From: Pleionea sp052032335
GTDB taxonomy: Bacteria; Pseudomonadota; Gammaproteobacteria; Enterobacterales; Kangiellaceae
NCBI GenBank assembly: GCA_052032335.1
Contig: JBPEWV010000179.1
Coordinates: 1 to 64,000, forward strand
DNA length: 64,000 nucleotides
Direction: 5' to 3'
Part shown: in pieces, positions 23,840 to 32,694 of the stretch
How the letters are laid out: each line of letters opens with the position of its first letter
Numbering within the stretch: the first letter of the stretch is position 1
The notes under the pieces: model-generated
Told to the model about the DNA's origin: nothing
Database searches by the model: none
What the model saw: the letters and a program-made list of their open reading frames with translations, nothing else
Translations under genes and position numbers: made by a program

Positions 23840-24282
23840 CGAGCAACAGGCCCAGTGCTTAGCTCCAGCCGCATAAAATATTCGTACTCGTCTTCACCAA
23901 CAATGTTAAAGCCCTGTCGCAGATAAAGTCGTAACGCCGGATTTTTTTTAAGTACGGTTAACACCAAGTTCTTGTTAGCCTGTTTTGCATCAGCAGCCAG
24001 TTGTTCTATCACCCGACGACCAATGCCTTTATTTTGAAGTGCGGGTTCGATTTGCAACTGCATCAGTTCAATCGCCTCCTCGGTTTCTTTGAACTTCACC
24101 GTACCCAATCGATTGCCATTCTCCTGTAAAAGATAAGAGCAATCGAATTGCTCCATCAACCGAGAAACATGCTCCTCTTCACTCAAAAAAATACCCTCAT
24201 TTTCAAGATGCGAGTTCATGGTCGCCTTGCGTAATTCGAGTAAATAGGATTGATCATTAGGTGTTGCCAGAATAAAGTTCAT
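23836..24282 (-). CDS. GNAT-family N-acetyltransferase
   Basis: A 148-residue GNAT enzyme: LQIEPALQNKGIGRRVIEQL carries the Q-x-x-G-x-G acetyl-CoA loop, followed by VLKKNPALRLYLRQGF. The ATG at 24282 is preferred to a TTG nine codons upstream because of the GGAA preceding it. The end (residues about 133-141) is EYEYFMRLE, typical of a large group of small-molecule acetyltransferases. The substrate is unknown. It overlaps the RES gene tail-to-tail by 4 bp. Confidence 0.87.
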   Translation of the reverse strand: MNFILATPNDQSYLLELRKATMNSHLENEGIFLSEEEHVSRLMEQFDCSYLLQENGNRLGTVKFKETEEAIELMQLQIEPALQNKGIGRRVIEQLAADAKQANKNLVLTVLKKNPALRLYLRQGFNIVGEDEYEYFMRLELSTGPVAR

Positions 24283-24479
24283 AACGTTTTCCGTAAGTAA
24301 AAGTTCCAAAGAAAAAGTACGGTGATGAATTCAGAATAAAAAAGTCCTTTCGCATAGTATTTCGAAATAAAAACCAGCTCATTTTGTGATTTTTGGGCAG
24401 TTTTTTTCGATAGCTCTCAAGTCAAAGACCCCGCTGCCGATGACGCCTCTAATTCGCCAACGAAACCCTGGGGAGCACC

Positions 24480-25706
24480 ATGTTTAACCCTATGTCTAAT
24501 ATTAGCTCAAGTGCAGACGCCAACGCCAATACTAACGCTAACAATGCCGCCGCCAGCACTGTTCGTAATCGAAGCAGTAGGATGCCAGCTGCATCAGAAA
24601 GCACCATCGCTCCCGACATTCGTTCAGGTAATGCGTTTGATATTTTCAACTCCGTATTGCAAAAAGCGTATCAGCGATTGGCACAACCCATGACTCTCTC
24701 GCCCTCACCCGAAACAGCGAGTCGGTTTGCCGGGTTTCAACCCGAGGGTAAAATCACTTCGCAACAAGCAGCAGGGACGATTCTCGATTTCATTCAACAG
24801 CGAATCGAGACCGACAAAGCCGGTGGCGCTTCCAAAGAGCAGTTGAACCGGTCGTTGACACAAGCGCAACAAGGTTTTGAGAAAGGTTTTAATGAAGCCA
24901 AGAACATTATTGAAGGCCTCGGACTGTTAACGGATAAACTGGCCGATGAAATTCAAGACACCTTCAGCCGAGTTACAGACGGCATCAACGAACTTCGACA
25001 ATCTATCAACCGACCTTCGAACCGCACCAGTAACCTATCGACGGCGGTTTTGTCTACCGAATATAGCAGTAGCCGAAGTTTTTCCTTGGCACTAACGACA
25101 CAAGATGGCGACCGGATCACGGTCGAAATCGCCCGCTCACAGCAATCGTTTAGCGCACTTGCCAATGCATCGTCGAAAGACAGTTCTGCGATATTGCTGT
25201 CGCAACAGCGTTCCAATTCGACTTCATTCGAGCTCACAGTCAATGGCGAACTGGATGACGATGAACTTCAAGCCATCAATGATTTACTGAATGACATTGA
25301 CGCCATCGCCAGTGACTTTTACAGCGGAAAATTAGATCAGGCCTTCGCCGCCGCTACTCAGCTAAACTTTGATATTAGCGAACTGTCGAGCCTCGATCTC
25401 AACTTAAAACAGACCACTCGTGTCAGCGCCATTGCCGCCTACGAGTCGAACAGAGACACACCGGCTCAGTCTGCCTTGCCAAATGTCGGTGATTTATTAA
25501 ATCAACTGGAAAACATTGCGAAAAATGCTCAATATTTTTCTCAGCCACAAAAGTTAATTGACGATCTCGCAGCGGGACTTACCGCACTTAAGCAAAGTGA
25601 AGCACCCGATAATGAAGTCGCTGCCGAGCCATCAGCTTCTCAAGCGGGACTATTCGATGAGTTCAGGAGCAAGCTGACCAGTCTTCTCTCTACATTAATC
25701 GAATAA
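24480..25706 (+). CDS. DUF5610-domain protein
   Basis: A 408-residue soluble protein without a signal peptide. The N-terminus (residues 10-60) is a low-complexity Ala/Asn/Thr/Ser segment. The DUF5610 domain is recognisable at about residues 95-165 (AAGTILDFIQQRI and the LNRSLTQAQQGFEKGFNEA stretch). The C-terminal half is polar with helical repeats. The ribosome-binding site GGGGAG is strong. The function of DUF5610 is not known to me; members occur in aquatic Gammaproteobacteria. It is convergent with the next gene (8-bp gap). Confidence 0.75.
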   Translation: MFNPMSNISSSADANANTNANNAAASTVRNRSSRMPAASESTIAPDIRSGNAFDIFNSVLQKAYQRLAQPMTLSPSPETASRFAGFQPEGKITSQQAAGTILDFIQQRIETDKAGGASKEQLNRSLTQAQQGFEKGFNEAKNIIEGLGLLTDKLADEIQDTFSRVTDGINELRQSINRPSNRTSNLSTAVLSTEYSSSRSFSLALTTQDGDRITVEIARSQQSFSALANASSKDSSAILLSQQRSNSTSFELTVNGELDDDELQAINDLLNDIDAIASDFYSGKLDQAFAAATQLNFDISELSSLDLNLKQTTRVSAIAAYESNRDTPAQSALPNVGDLLNQLENIAKNAQYFSQPQKLIDDLAAGLTALKQSEAPDNEVAAEPSASQAGLFDEFRSKLTSLLSTLIE

Positions 25707-25714
25707 ACGATGGG

Positions 25715-26143
25715 TCAAGTCAAGGTTGGCGGCGAAGTAAGCCACTGCTCAGCTGCCTCTTTGTCAAAAAATATTCGCATGCGAATGGTGGGGTCGTTAA
25801 TGCAATACTTGAGGAAACGGGACTTATCGATAATATAAGACTCACCCAATAGCAAGGCTATTCGTCCTTTAAACAGACCAACATGGTCTTCCATAAATTC
25901 GGCAATCTGGTAAATATCGAGCTCGTTCAGATTGCACTTGGTTTCCATCAAATCAAACAAAAAGTCGTCGGTGCTGTCTTCACCCAACTTGCTCAACATA
26001 TTCCTCATTGCTTTCAAGGTTTGGTCATAATCAAACTTACCTTTTAAGTCGAGCTTTACAAAGTCTGATTCTTTAACGATATTCAACTTAAGCACGGGCC
26101 ATTCACTTTCGCCAATCGGATTCGAACTTTCATTATAGTCCAA
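25715..26143 (-). CDS. STAS/SpoIIAA-like hypothetical protein
   Basis: A 142-residue cytoplasmic protein. The alternation of strands and helices (LKLNIVKESDFVKLDLKG, DYDQTLKAMRNML, FLFDLME, IALLLGESY, MRIFFDKEAAEQWL) matches SpoIIAA/STAS-like domains that bind anti-sigma factors or lipids. I cannot name a partner. The start is uncertain: the longest frame begins with TTG and lacks a clear ribosome-binding site, and a GTG about 17 codons further in is possible. Confidence 0.6.
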   Translation of the reverse strand: MDYNESSNPIGESEWPVLKLNIVKESDFVKLDLKGKFDYDQTLKAMRNMLSKLGEDSTDDFLFDLMETKCNLNELDIYQIAEFMEDHVGLFKGRIALLLGESYIIDKSRFLKYCINDPTIRMRIFFDKEAAEQWLTSPPTLT

Positions 26144-26232
26144 TGCACAGTTTTTAATGTGACATTTTATCCGCTATCATCCATTATCATTGAACGGCCT
26201 ACCAAAGACAGAAACACCAAAAGGTGATGAAG

Positions 26233-26616
26233 ATGAGCAATAAACGTAATCCACTGACTCCGGAAGAACACTATGTCATTATCGAAAAAGGAACGGAACG
26301 CCCGTTTACTGGTAAATATGACAATTTCTTTGCTCCGGGATTGTATGTTTGTAAACAGTGTGAGGCCCCTTTGTACCGCTCTGAACATAAATTTCAATCG
26401 AGCTGCGGCTGGCCGAGCTTTGACGACGAAATACCCGGAGCCGTAAAGCGAGAGACTGACGCGGATGGTCGCCGTACTGAAATTCTATGCGCCAACTGCG
26501 GAGGCCATCTGGGACATGTTTTTGAAGGCGAGCGGCTGACAGAAAAAAACGTGCGCCACTGTGTGAATTCGATTTCGATGACGTTTGTTAGCAATAATTC
26601 AGAAGATAACGATTGA
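26233..26616 (+). CDS. msrB: Peptide-methionine (R)-S-oxide reductase MsrB
   Basis: A 127-residue MsrB, which reduces the R form of oxidised methionine in proteins. The zinc site is C40-x-x-C43 and C86-x-x-C89. The catalytic Cys is C110 in VRHCVNS, and SSCGWPSF (C58) contains the likely resolving Cys. The start at 26233 is supported by AAAAGG with an 8-base spacer; upstream GTG and ATG codons in frame are too close to it. It is monocistronic and divergent from the STAS-like gene. Confidence 0.95.
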   Translation: MSNKRNPLTPEEHYVIIEKGTERPFTGKYDNFFAPGLYVCKQCEAPLYRSEHKFQSSCGWPSFDDEIPGAVKRETDADGRRTEILCANCGGHLGHVFEGERLTEKNVRHCVNSISMTFVSNNSEDND

Positions 26617-26642
26617 TTCGCGTAGAAGTGCTCGATGAATTA

Positions 26643-27560
26643 TTAATTCGCCTTTATCGCGGCCTCCTTTTGCAACCGCTTTTCTAATCGATGCAGAACC
26701 CTTGCCGAATAATCAATGCACCCACTGGAATTAACAAGACCTTGCTTGGCATTAAGGCGTCTCGGCATTTGGCTGGCACTGGGATGCGGAGCCAGAAGAA
26801 TGTCGCATTCTAGCTTGGCTAACTTGTCCAGTCCGTTTCGATAAGTCCGAATGTATTCAGGGTGATCACTGAAGCGATAATCGTCGCGACTGACCGGAGA
26901 CAGGCTATCGGCGTATACCAGGGACAAGCACTGCTTGTCCTGACACGATTGCCACTGCCAGCTGATGGCTCCAGGCGTGTGCCCGGGAGTAAAAATGGGC
27001 TTAAACGATAGTTCGCCTAAAGTAACGCTTTGCAACTCCTCGACTAATTCAACTAACTTTACAGAGGGGAAGTCATCGTGCATGCCAAATTGAGGATCAT
27101 CTATTGATACCTTCCCTGTTCGCATCACTGAAGCTGCTCTAGGAGAGGTCAATAATGTAGCCCCCGTTCTTGATTGTAAAGTCGCCATCCCACCGACGTG
27201 GTCAAAATGTTCGTGGCTATTGAGCAATAATTTAATATCGGTTAATTGAAAGCCCAACTCCTCGATATTCTTTGCAATGTATTCTGCTCCTATTTGAGTT
27301 CCACTATCGATAAGGACATGCCCTTTTCCACCGACAATCAATAAAGCAGATATACCACAAGTACCAACGTAATAGGTGTTGCCAAATATTCGAAATGGCG
27401 GCCCTGGCTTATCCCAGTCGTCCCAATCTACGCACTGTTTACTCCATTCTGCGTATTGCGGGTTAGGCTTGCTTGCAGACGCCTGTTGCGCGGCAAACAC
27501 CTTACTTGATAGCAAGCCAATAATAAAAACACTAACACTCAAAACAGTGGTTTTTGACAT
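26643..27560 (-). CDS. Subclass B3-like metallo-beta-lactamase
   Basis: A 305-residue protein with a signal peptide (residues 1-23, ending VFA). Zinc ligands are all in place: H116-E-H118-F-D120-H121 in NSHEHFDHVGG, the His of FTPGHTPGAISW and the His of LLAPHPSAS. The HxHxDH site and the downstream pattern, without the B1 Cys ligand, point to subclass B3. B3-type enzymes hydrolyse penicillins, cephalosporins and carbapenems, but many environmental relatives are lactonases or have no such activity. No mobile-element signature surrounds it, so it looks like a resident chromosomal gene. Confidence 0.85.
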   Translation of the reverse strand: MSKTTVLSVSVFIIGLLSSKVFAAQQASASKPNPQYAEWSKQCVDWDDWDKPGPPFRIFGNTYYVGTCGISALLIVGGKGHVLIDSGTQIGAEYIAKNIEELGFQLTDIKLLLNSHEHFDHVGGMATLQSRTGATLLTSPRAASVMRTGKVSIDDPQFGMHDDFPSVKLVELVEELQSVTLGELSFKPIFTPGHTPGAISWQWQSCQDKQCLSLVYADSLSPVSRDDYRFSDHPEYIRTYRNGLDKLAKLECDILLAPHPSASQMPRRLNAKQGLVNSSGCIDYSARVLHRLEKRLQKEAAIKAN

Positions 27561-27702
27561 AATATTTGATCTTTAATTTTACCAATTGTTCACAATAACA
27601 AAATAATTGTATTTAAAGAACTGAGGAGAATAATCGAACTTAAACATTATGACTTAGCCAGTAAGTTCGCGATCCTTTTAAGTCTACAAAGTTCTTTATT
27701 GG

Positions 27703-28554
27703 CTAACCTGGCAAACAACAACGTTTATACTTCTTCCCACTGCCGCAAAGACAAGGCGCGTTTTTCTTTGGCTTGATGTCATTTGCGATCGCTAAAACAT
27801 CTTGACGATAAAATTCTTGCAGCGCTGCAAAAACTTCAGGGTGTTTTTGCTTTAACATTTTAGGTCGCTCGAAAAAATACTCTGAAGCAACGGCAAAGAA
27901 CTCAACGCGGTTGGTTGCGCCATACTGAGGAATATTACTATTGCGATTTTTGATTTCGGCTATTTTGGCTCTCATCAACTCAAACCAGGGAATCGAATAA
28001 GCGTATTCTTTCAACCGCTCGGGGAAGCCATCGCAGTCGCCATCGGCCATATCAATTAAGTGAACAAATTCGTGAATTCCCACATTTTTCTTGTCGTTGC
28101 TGTTTTCAAATCCCTTATACAAATGAGGTTTACTCAACACCAATTTACCCGCAAGCACACCGGTGCCAACCATGCCTGTAATCGTCGAGTCGGGTTGATT
28201 AAATTCAAGATTGTGATTAAACGACTGATTCAGTAAGTAAACAGCCTCCAAATTAAAGTAATGCCAATCTGGAAATCCCCATACCGGAATAATGGCACTT
28301 GCGCCGACCAACAGTCGATCGTGATCGGTTACTTCTACCGGACCCGCTTCGACACGCGTGGTCGCAAGAAACATTAGTAGTCGCTGCTCAAATCGCCGCT
28401 TATCGTCTTCGCTAAGCACACGATAAAAAGCGACTTTGTGTTGTAAAAAGTGACTCCATTCTTTTTTCCAGGAATCTTCGTATAAAACAGTTTCGTTTGA
28501 GTTCGTTTCTTTCAAGAACGAAAACCAATTGACTATCTTTCTAAAGAAATTCAT
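27703..28554 (-). CDS. MtfA-type (M90) zinc peptidase with C-terminal SEC-C motif
   Basis: A 283-residue MtfA homologue. The zinc motif is H161-EFV-H165 in GIHEFVHLIDMADG, with a downstream acidic segment (NRVEFFAVASEYFF). In E. coli MtfA is an aminopeptidase that binds the glucose repressor Mlc. The last 20 residues form a SEC-C zinc finger (NAPCLCGSGKKYKRCC), not present in E. coli MtfA. I chose the ATG at 28554, where family homology begins; a TTG at 28668 would add 38 residues with no ribosome-binding site. Confidence 0.85.
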   Translation of the reverse strand: MNFFRKIVNWFSFLKETNSNETVLYEDSWKKEWSHFLQHKVAFYRVLSEDDKRRFEQRLLMFLATTRVEAGPVEVTDHDRLLVGASAIIPVWGFPDWHYFNLEAVYLLNQSFNHNLEFNQPDSTITGMVGTGVLAGKLVLSKPHLYKGFENSNDKKNVGIHEFVHLIDMADGDCDGFPERLKEYAYSIPWFELMRAKIAEIKNRNSNIPQYGATNRVEFFAVASEYFFERPKMLKQKHPEVFAALQEFYRQDVLAIANDIKPKKNAPCLCGSGKKYKRCCLPG

Positions 28555-28926
28555 TTCGTGAATATTTTCCCAGTCATCTATTTCAGTTAGGTTTTGTTTA
28601 AAAGTAGGCACTCGCCATCCCAACACCTGGAACAACTCGAATCGATTCTCTTCGGCTGAACGGTTCAACCCGACCGCATTCTTACCAATAGTTTACGTAA
28701 GCTATCCCAGACTTTTAACCAATGCGATAAATATCAATTCTCTTTTTTGACGGGCATGCTCTGGCTCAAAAGCACACAGACAAATGCAAGAATATCATAA
28801 AGCGAATGAGCGCCACTACCCACGACCAAGCAAAAATGTCAAGTTCAAAGCAATGGATAATATTCACCTACTTATGCCCACTCAACTCGGGTAGCATCCC
28901 CGCCCCCTAAAAAAAGGAGCTTATTA
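28555..28926. other. Intergenic region, 372 bp
   Basis: A divergent spacer between the MtfA gene and the Cys-rich secreted gene. It includes an in-frame extension of the MtfA frame up to 28668. The end of the region is a strong ribosome-binding site (AAGGAG) for the next gene. No other gene, repeat or clear promoter stood out. Confidence 0.4.
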
Positions 28927-29700
28927 ATGAAAAAAACAGTAATTGCTTTGAGCATGCTTATCATAAGTCAATGGCTTAACGCTGCCGACTTCAACGTACC
29001 GACGGTTTCACGGTGTCTTGCTGATCTTGCACCGAGTAATACCGAAAATGAAAAGGTGTATAATATCCATTCAGACTTTTATTACGAGTATGAGGACAAA
29101 CGCGCCTTCGCAGTCAAAGCAATTTCAGAGTTAGCCAGGCAATATTCTGCCAGCAACTCTGAGTGTCAAAGTTTCACCCAGCCAATGAACCGGACAACCG
29201 TTCAATGCCAAGAGTTGGCTGGCAGTGATGTGTGCATCGTGCCAAGTGATGCCGGTGAGTTTATTGTGGTAAAAGACTATGTTGACTCGACGCAGATCGT
29301 TTTGACTGAATACAGTGATGATTATTCAGCGCTGCCGACAGTCAACAATGAAAACGATTATGCGAGTTTATACCTTCCACAGCCAGAGCTTTGCTATTCT
29401 GATTTACTAAAGCCAATATACGACAGTCAGGCACACCAAACTGATGCCCGTTGGTATAAAAGCTTTTCTGACTTGCGATTCGTATTCGCCCGTAGCAACC
29501 GTGACTTGATCAAGTCTTTGGCCGAAGAAAACACCACATGTGATTTTCAAACGGCGGAATTTCCGGCGCATCAAATGCAATGCATCGTACGCAACAACAA
29601 GCCTGGCATTTGCGGAATGCCAGCTACAGGCGGCGGGTATTTCATTTATGTCACCGATTCAGATTTTAAGGTTCATATGCTATTCAACCGTTGGGATTAA
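28927..29700 (+). CDS. Secreted Cys-rich protein with an internal duplication
   Basis: A 257-residue protein with a signal peptide (residues 1-19, ending LNA). The mature part consists of two similar halves, about residues 30-130 and 152-255. Each reads C-x-DL, then a charged helix, an L/I-x-x-LA-E helix, a Cys, VQC or MQC, a short loop, C-x-x-P and a final D-x-x/F-x-V strand. Four Cys per half suggest two disulphides per repeat. Family unknown. The ribosome-binding site is strong and a terminator follows, so it is a free-standing gene. Confidence 0.65.
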   Translation: MKKTVIALSMLIISQWLNAADFNVPTVSRCLADLAPSNTENEKVYNIHSDFYYEYEDKRAFAVKAISELARQYSASNSECQSFTQPMNRTTVQCQELAGSDVCIVPSDAGEFIVVKDYVDSTQIVLTEYSDDYSALPTVNNENDYASLYLPQPELCYSDLLKPIYDSQAHQTDARWYKSFSDLRFVFARSNRDLIKSLAEENTTCDFQTAEFPAHQMQCIVRNNKPGICGMPATGGGYFIYVTDSDFKVHMLFNRWD

Positions 29701-30132
29701 TCACTCAATTGATTAGAAAGAGTTGATTTAAGCTCTTTCTAATCGTTTCTCCAACGCAGCGTATGAGACTTTTGTCGCAACCTCGCTCATTGCTCTAACT
29801 TAAAAACACACAAGCTTAACATCGCTGGTCATGGCGCAGCGGTAAAAGAAAATTATTCTGACAAAACCCGAATAAGGTCGTATTAAAATCACCGACTGAA
29901 TCTTTAGTTGTTTGTTTTCATAGGCTTACAATGGCAATTCCCGCACTATTTAGAGTAAACAAAAGTGCGACTCCAATATTGATAAACAATGGGTAATGCT
30001 CAAATAATATTCACCGGTTATTGATAAATAATTGAATGAACTATTTTTTGTGAAAAATTCACATCTACTTTATCGCGGCGGTTTGATGTATATTCCCTGC
30101 CGTCAACAGGGAGTCAATGAGTCAGGACCGTT
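29701..30132. other. Intergenic region, 432 bp
   Basis: It begins with a terminator (29711-29750). Near its end TGTGAA-AAA-TTCACA (30049-30063) forms a perfect inverted repeat about 70 bases upstream of the AraC-type gene. The half-sites resemble CRP sites but the spacing is 5 rather than 6, so I do not call a CRP site; it may be another regulator operator. No gene seen. Confidence 0.45.
29711..29750 (+). terminator. Terminator of the Cys-rich secreted gene
   Basis: GATTAGAAAGAG (29711-29722) pairs perfectly with CTCTTTCTAATC (29733-29744) over a 10-base loop, followed by GTTTCT. The 12-bp stem is long though AT-rich. It starts 10 bases after the stop. Confidence 0.6.
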
Positions 30133-30975
30133 ATGCAACCACATCTTTATCTTTGGACAGACAGAGCGTTATACCTTGGACCAATTTCCGAGACGTTAAC
30201 TTGTCAGCCCGGAACATCAGCCTTTACCTTATTTCTCGATGGCGATGCCGAGGTGCTGTTAGACGGACATAAAGAACCCATTGTGTCTAATGCATTTTTG
30301 TTTCCTGTAAATCAGAAAGTAACCATAAACTACCCCTATGGCAGTGTACTCAACTTATTTCTTGATCCTTACCAGATAGAATACAACACCTTAAAGGCGC
30401 TCATGCGGGATCAGGTAGGACGCACCTTTTTTCAACTGACCAATTCACAAATGTGGGCACAGCTATTAGACGGAATTAAAACGGGTACTCTGAATGCAGA
30501 GCAGGTGAGCGAAAACATTGACACGCTAATTTACCAAAATAAGGAAGTGGCTTGTAAGTCGACACTGCCCGATCGACGTATTGAGAAAGTGATTACGATG
30601 ATCAAAGAGTGTTCTGCGAAGCCGTTACGATTGAACGAAATTTCCGATGCGATAAACTTATCCGAAACACGGCTTATGACATTATTTAAAAACCGGGTCG
30701 GGCTTCCACTGCGACGTTATCGACTTTGGCACTTATTATCATCGGCTTGCGCCCGCATCGCATCGGGCGAGTCACTGACGGATGCCGCTGTCAATTGTGG
30801 TTTCTCGGATTCATCTCATTTCTGTCGGAACTTCAAACACCATATCGGATTAACACCCAAGTTTCTTTTCAAGAAAGACAATAATATACAAGTGTTCATT
30901 GAAAAATCAGTTTCCAATGAAACCCGAGTTCTTTTAAATAAGTCGAGCCATTTTCAACCGCCTATGGCGTCTTAA
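30133..30975 (+). CDS. AraC-family transcriptional regulator
   Basis: A 280-residue regulator. The N-terminal half (residues 1-110) is a cupin-like sensor region. The C-terminal DNA-binding domain (about 150-255) has two helix-turn-helices: LRLNEISDAINLSETRLMTLF and SLTDAAVNCGFSDSSHFCRNF, ending in the classical GLTPKFL. No target is adjacent: it is convergent with epmA and isolated upstream, so it is likely a regulator in trans. The palindrome at 30049-30063 could be its own site. Confidence 0.92.
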   Translation: MQPHLYLWTDRALYLGPISETLTCQPGTSAFTLFLDGDAEVLLDGHKEPIVSNAFLFPVNQKVTINYPYGSVLNLFLDPYQIEYNTLKALMRDQVGRTFFQLTNSQMWAQLLDGIKTGTLNAEQVSENIDTLIYQNKEVACKSTLPDRRIEKVITMIKECSAKPLRLNEISDAINLSETRLMTLFKNRVGLPLRRYRLWHLLSSACARIASGESLTDAAVNCGFSDSSHFCRNFKHHIGLTPKFLFKKDNNIQVFIEKSVSNETRVLLNKSSHFQPPMAS

Positions 30976-31041
30976 TCTTTCAACGACTTCCTTTTCATCT
31001 GATGCTGGCAGTTCGCAGATGCAGGAGTTGATCGAGCGCGC

Positions 31042-31977
31042 TTACAAGGGAAAGGGAATGACCTCGTTAATGTGTGCTTTATTCAATGCGATCATCAACA
31101 GTCGGTCTACTCCCAAAGCAACACCGGAACAAGAAGGAAGCCCCGAACGCAAGGCCGCGATAAAGGCCGCATCGACGTTAATCTCGGGTTTGTTCATTTG
31201 ATGGCGTTTATTATTATCTTGATGAAACCGTTGCTCCTGTTGGTTGGCATCGGTTAATTCAAAAAAACCATTTGCCAGCTCAACGCCTCGACAATAAACC
31301 TCAAAGCGTGCCGCACGATCCGGATTATCGGTCAGCAGGCGAGCCAGCGAAGACTGACTGGCAGGAAAGTCGTGTACGAATACGATGGACTGCGGCCCCA
31401 GCTGAGGCTCAATTTTTTCTGCAAACAGTAGCGAAAGATAATCGTCGCGAAACAGATCGTCGGGTAACTGGCCCAGTTTTCGTTGCGCCAATTGCCTCAG
31501 GTCGGGGTCGGAGATTTCAAACGGATCAAAGGCTAAAAACTGCTGAAAAATAGCTTGGTAGGTCCAGTTTTCGCGCGTCTCGATTTGAGTCACTTCTGCA
31601 ACCAGTTCATACACTTCGGTCATAAGTTGATGATGATCCCAACCCACGCGATACCACTCCAACAAGGTAAACTCTGGTTGATGATTGCGCCCCCGCTCAT
31701 CGCGCCGATAGTTTTTCGAAAGCTGATAAATATCACCACTACCAGAAGCCAACAAACGTTTCATGGCGTATTCGGGTGATGTTTGTAGCCAGGCTTGTTG
31801 TTCACACACTGTCAACGACAATGCATCCATGTAAGGGTCGGTCACACTGTCCGACATAAGTGCCGGAGTATCCACCTCCATTACCCGTCGCTGGTAAAAA
31901 AACTCTCGTATTTGGCGCAAGCAATCAGCCCGCTGCTTTAACGTTGTTAACGATGCGCTTGGTTTCCAGTGTGTCAT
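31042..31977 (-). CDS. epmA: EF-P (R)-beta-lysine ligase EpmA (PoxA/GenX)
   Basis: A 311-residue class II lysyl-tRNA-synthetase-like enzyme without the anticodon-binding domain. It attaches (R)-beta-lysine to Lys34 of elongation factor P. Class II motifs are visible: a motif-2-like segment (KNYRRDERGRNHQPEFTLLE) and motif 3 (SGVALGVDRLLM). EpmB, which makes the beta-lysine, and EF-P itself are encoded within 2 kb. It is downstream of efp on the same strand, separated by a terminator, so it may have its own promoter. Confidence 0.96.
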   Translation of the reverse strand: MTHWKPSASLTTLKQRADCLRQIREFFYQRRVMEVDTPALMSDSVTDPYMDALSLTVCEQQAWLQTSPEYAMKRLLASGSGDIYQLSKNYRRDERGRNHQPEFTLLEWYRVGWDHHQLMTEVYELVAEVTQIETRENWTYQAIFQQFLAFDPFEISDPDLRQLAQRKLGQLPDDLFRDDYLSLLFAEKIEPQLGPQSIVFVHDFPASQSSLARLLTDNPDRAARFEVYCRGVELANGFFELTDANQQEQRFHQDNNKRHQMNKPEINVDAAFIAALRSGLPSCSGVALGVDRLLMIALNKAHINEVIPFPL

Positions 31978-32021
31978 AGCTTCGTTGTCTGTCCCCGGAA
32001 CTTTAATTTTAAATCAGACAT

Positions 32022-32048
32022 AAAAAAAGGCAGCCGGGCTGCCCTTTT
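32022..32048 (-). terminator. Terminator after efp
   Basis: On the minus strand GGCAGC-CCG-GCTGCC forms a tight GC-rich stem followed by seven T, 38 bases after the efp stop. It is a classic intrinsic terminator separating efp from epmA; the A-run on its other side makes it potentially bidirectional. Confidence 0.8.
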
Positions 32049-32085
32049 ACAATCGTATTTTGATCACGACAGATGTCTAACACAA

Positions 32086-32655
32086 CTAATCTTTCGCACG
32101 ACCTGCGTAATCGCCTGTGCGAGTATCAACTTTAATTTTCTCACCAATTTGAACAAACAACGGAACGTTAACAACGGCTCCGGTATTCACCGTGGCGGGC
32201 TTACTGCCGCCACCCGACGTATCGCCTTTTAAACCGGGGTCAGTATCGGTGACTTCCACTACCACCTGATTGGGCGGTGTTACAACGATGGGATTTCCAT
32301 TCCAGGTTGTGACCACGCACTTGTCTTGTTCAATCAACCAGTGGGCGTTATCGCCAACCGCCTTGGCGTCAGCTGCCACCTGCTCAAAGCTTGCCGGATC
32401 CATGAAGTGCCAGAATTCACCGTCGGTGTACAAATACTCCATATCCTGGTCCATAACGTCTGCAGCTTCGACCGACTCACCAGACTTAAACGTGCGCTCG
32501 ACCATGCGACCGGTTAGTAAGTACTTAACTTTCGCTCGAGCAAATGCTTGCCCCTTTCCGGGACGAACGAACTCGTTTTCGACAATGACGCAAGGCTCAT
32601 TATCCTGCATTATTTTTAGGCCATTACGAAATTCATTGGTAGTATAGGACGCCAT
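32086..32655 (-). CDS. efp: Translation elongation factor P
   Basis: A 189-residue EF-P, which rescues ribosomes stalled at polyproline. The modified lysine is K34 in the loop RPGKGQAF, matching the lysine type acted on by EpmA/EpmB rather than the arginine type modified by EarP. I set the start at the ATG at 32655 (AGAGG, 6-base spacer); an upstream in-frame extension overlaps epmB and has no support. Divergent from epmB with a 39-bp gap. Confidence 0.97.
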   Translation of the reverse strand: MASYTTNEFRNGLKIMQDNEPCVIVENEFVRPGKGQAFARAKVKYLLTGRMVERTFKSGESVEAADVMDQDMEYLYTDGEFWHFMDPASFEQVAADAKAVGDNAHWLIEQDKCVVTTWNGNPIVVTPPNQVVVEVTDTDPGLKGDTSGGGSKPATVNTGAVVNVPLFVQIGEKIKVDTRTGDYAGRAKD

Positions 32656-32694
32656 CGAGTACCTCTGGTCACTTAATAATCTGTTTGGTAATTT

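Noticed and set aside
30049..30063. CRP binding site
   Set aside because: Half-sites fit but the spacer is 5 bases, while CRP needs 6; kept only as an unassigned palindrome.
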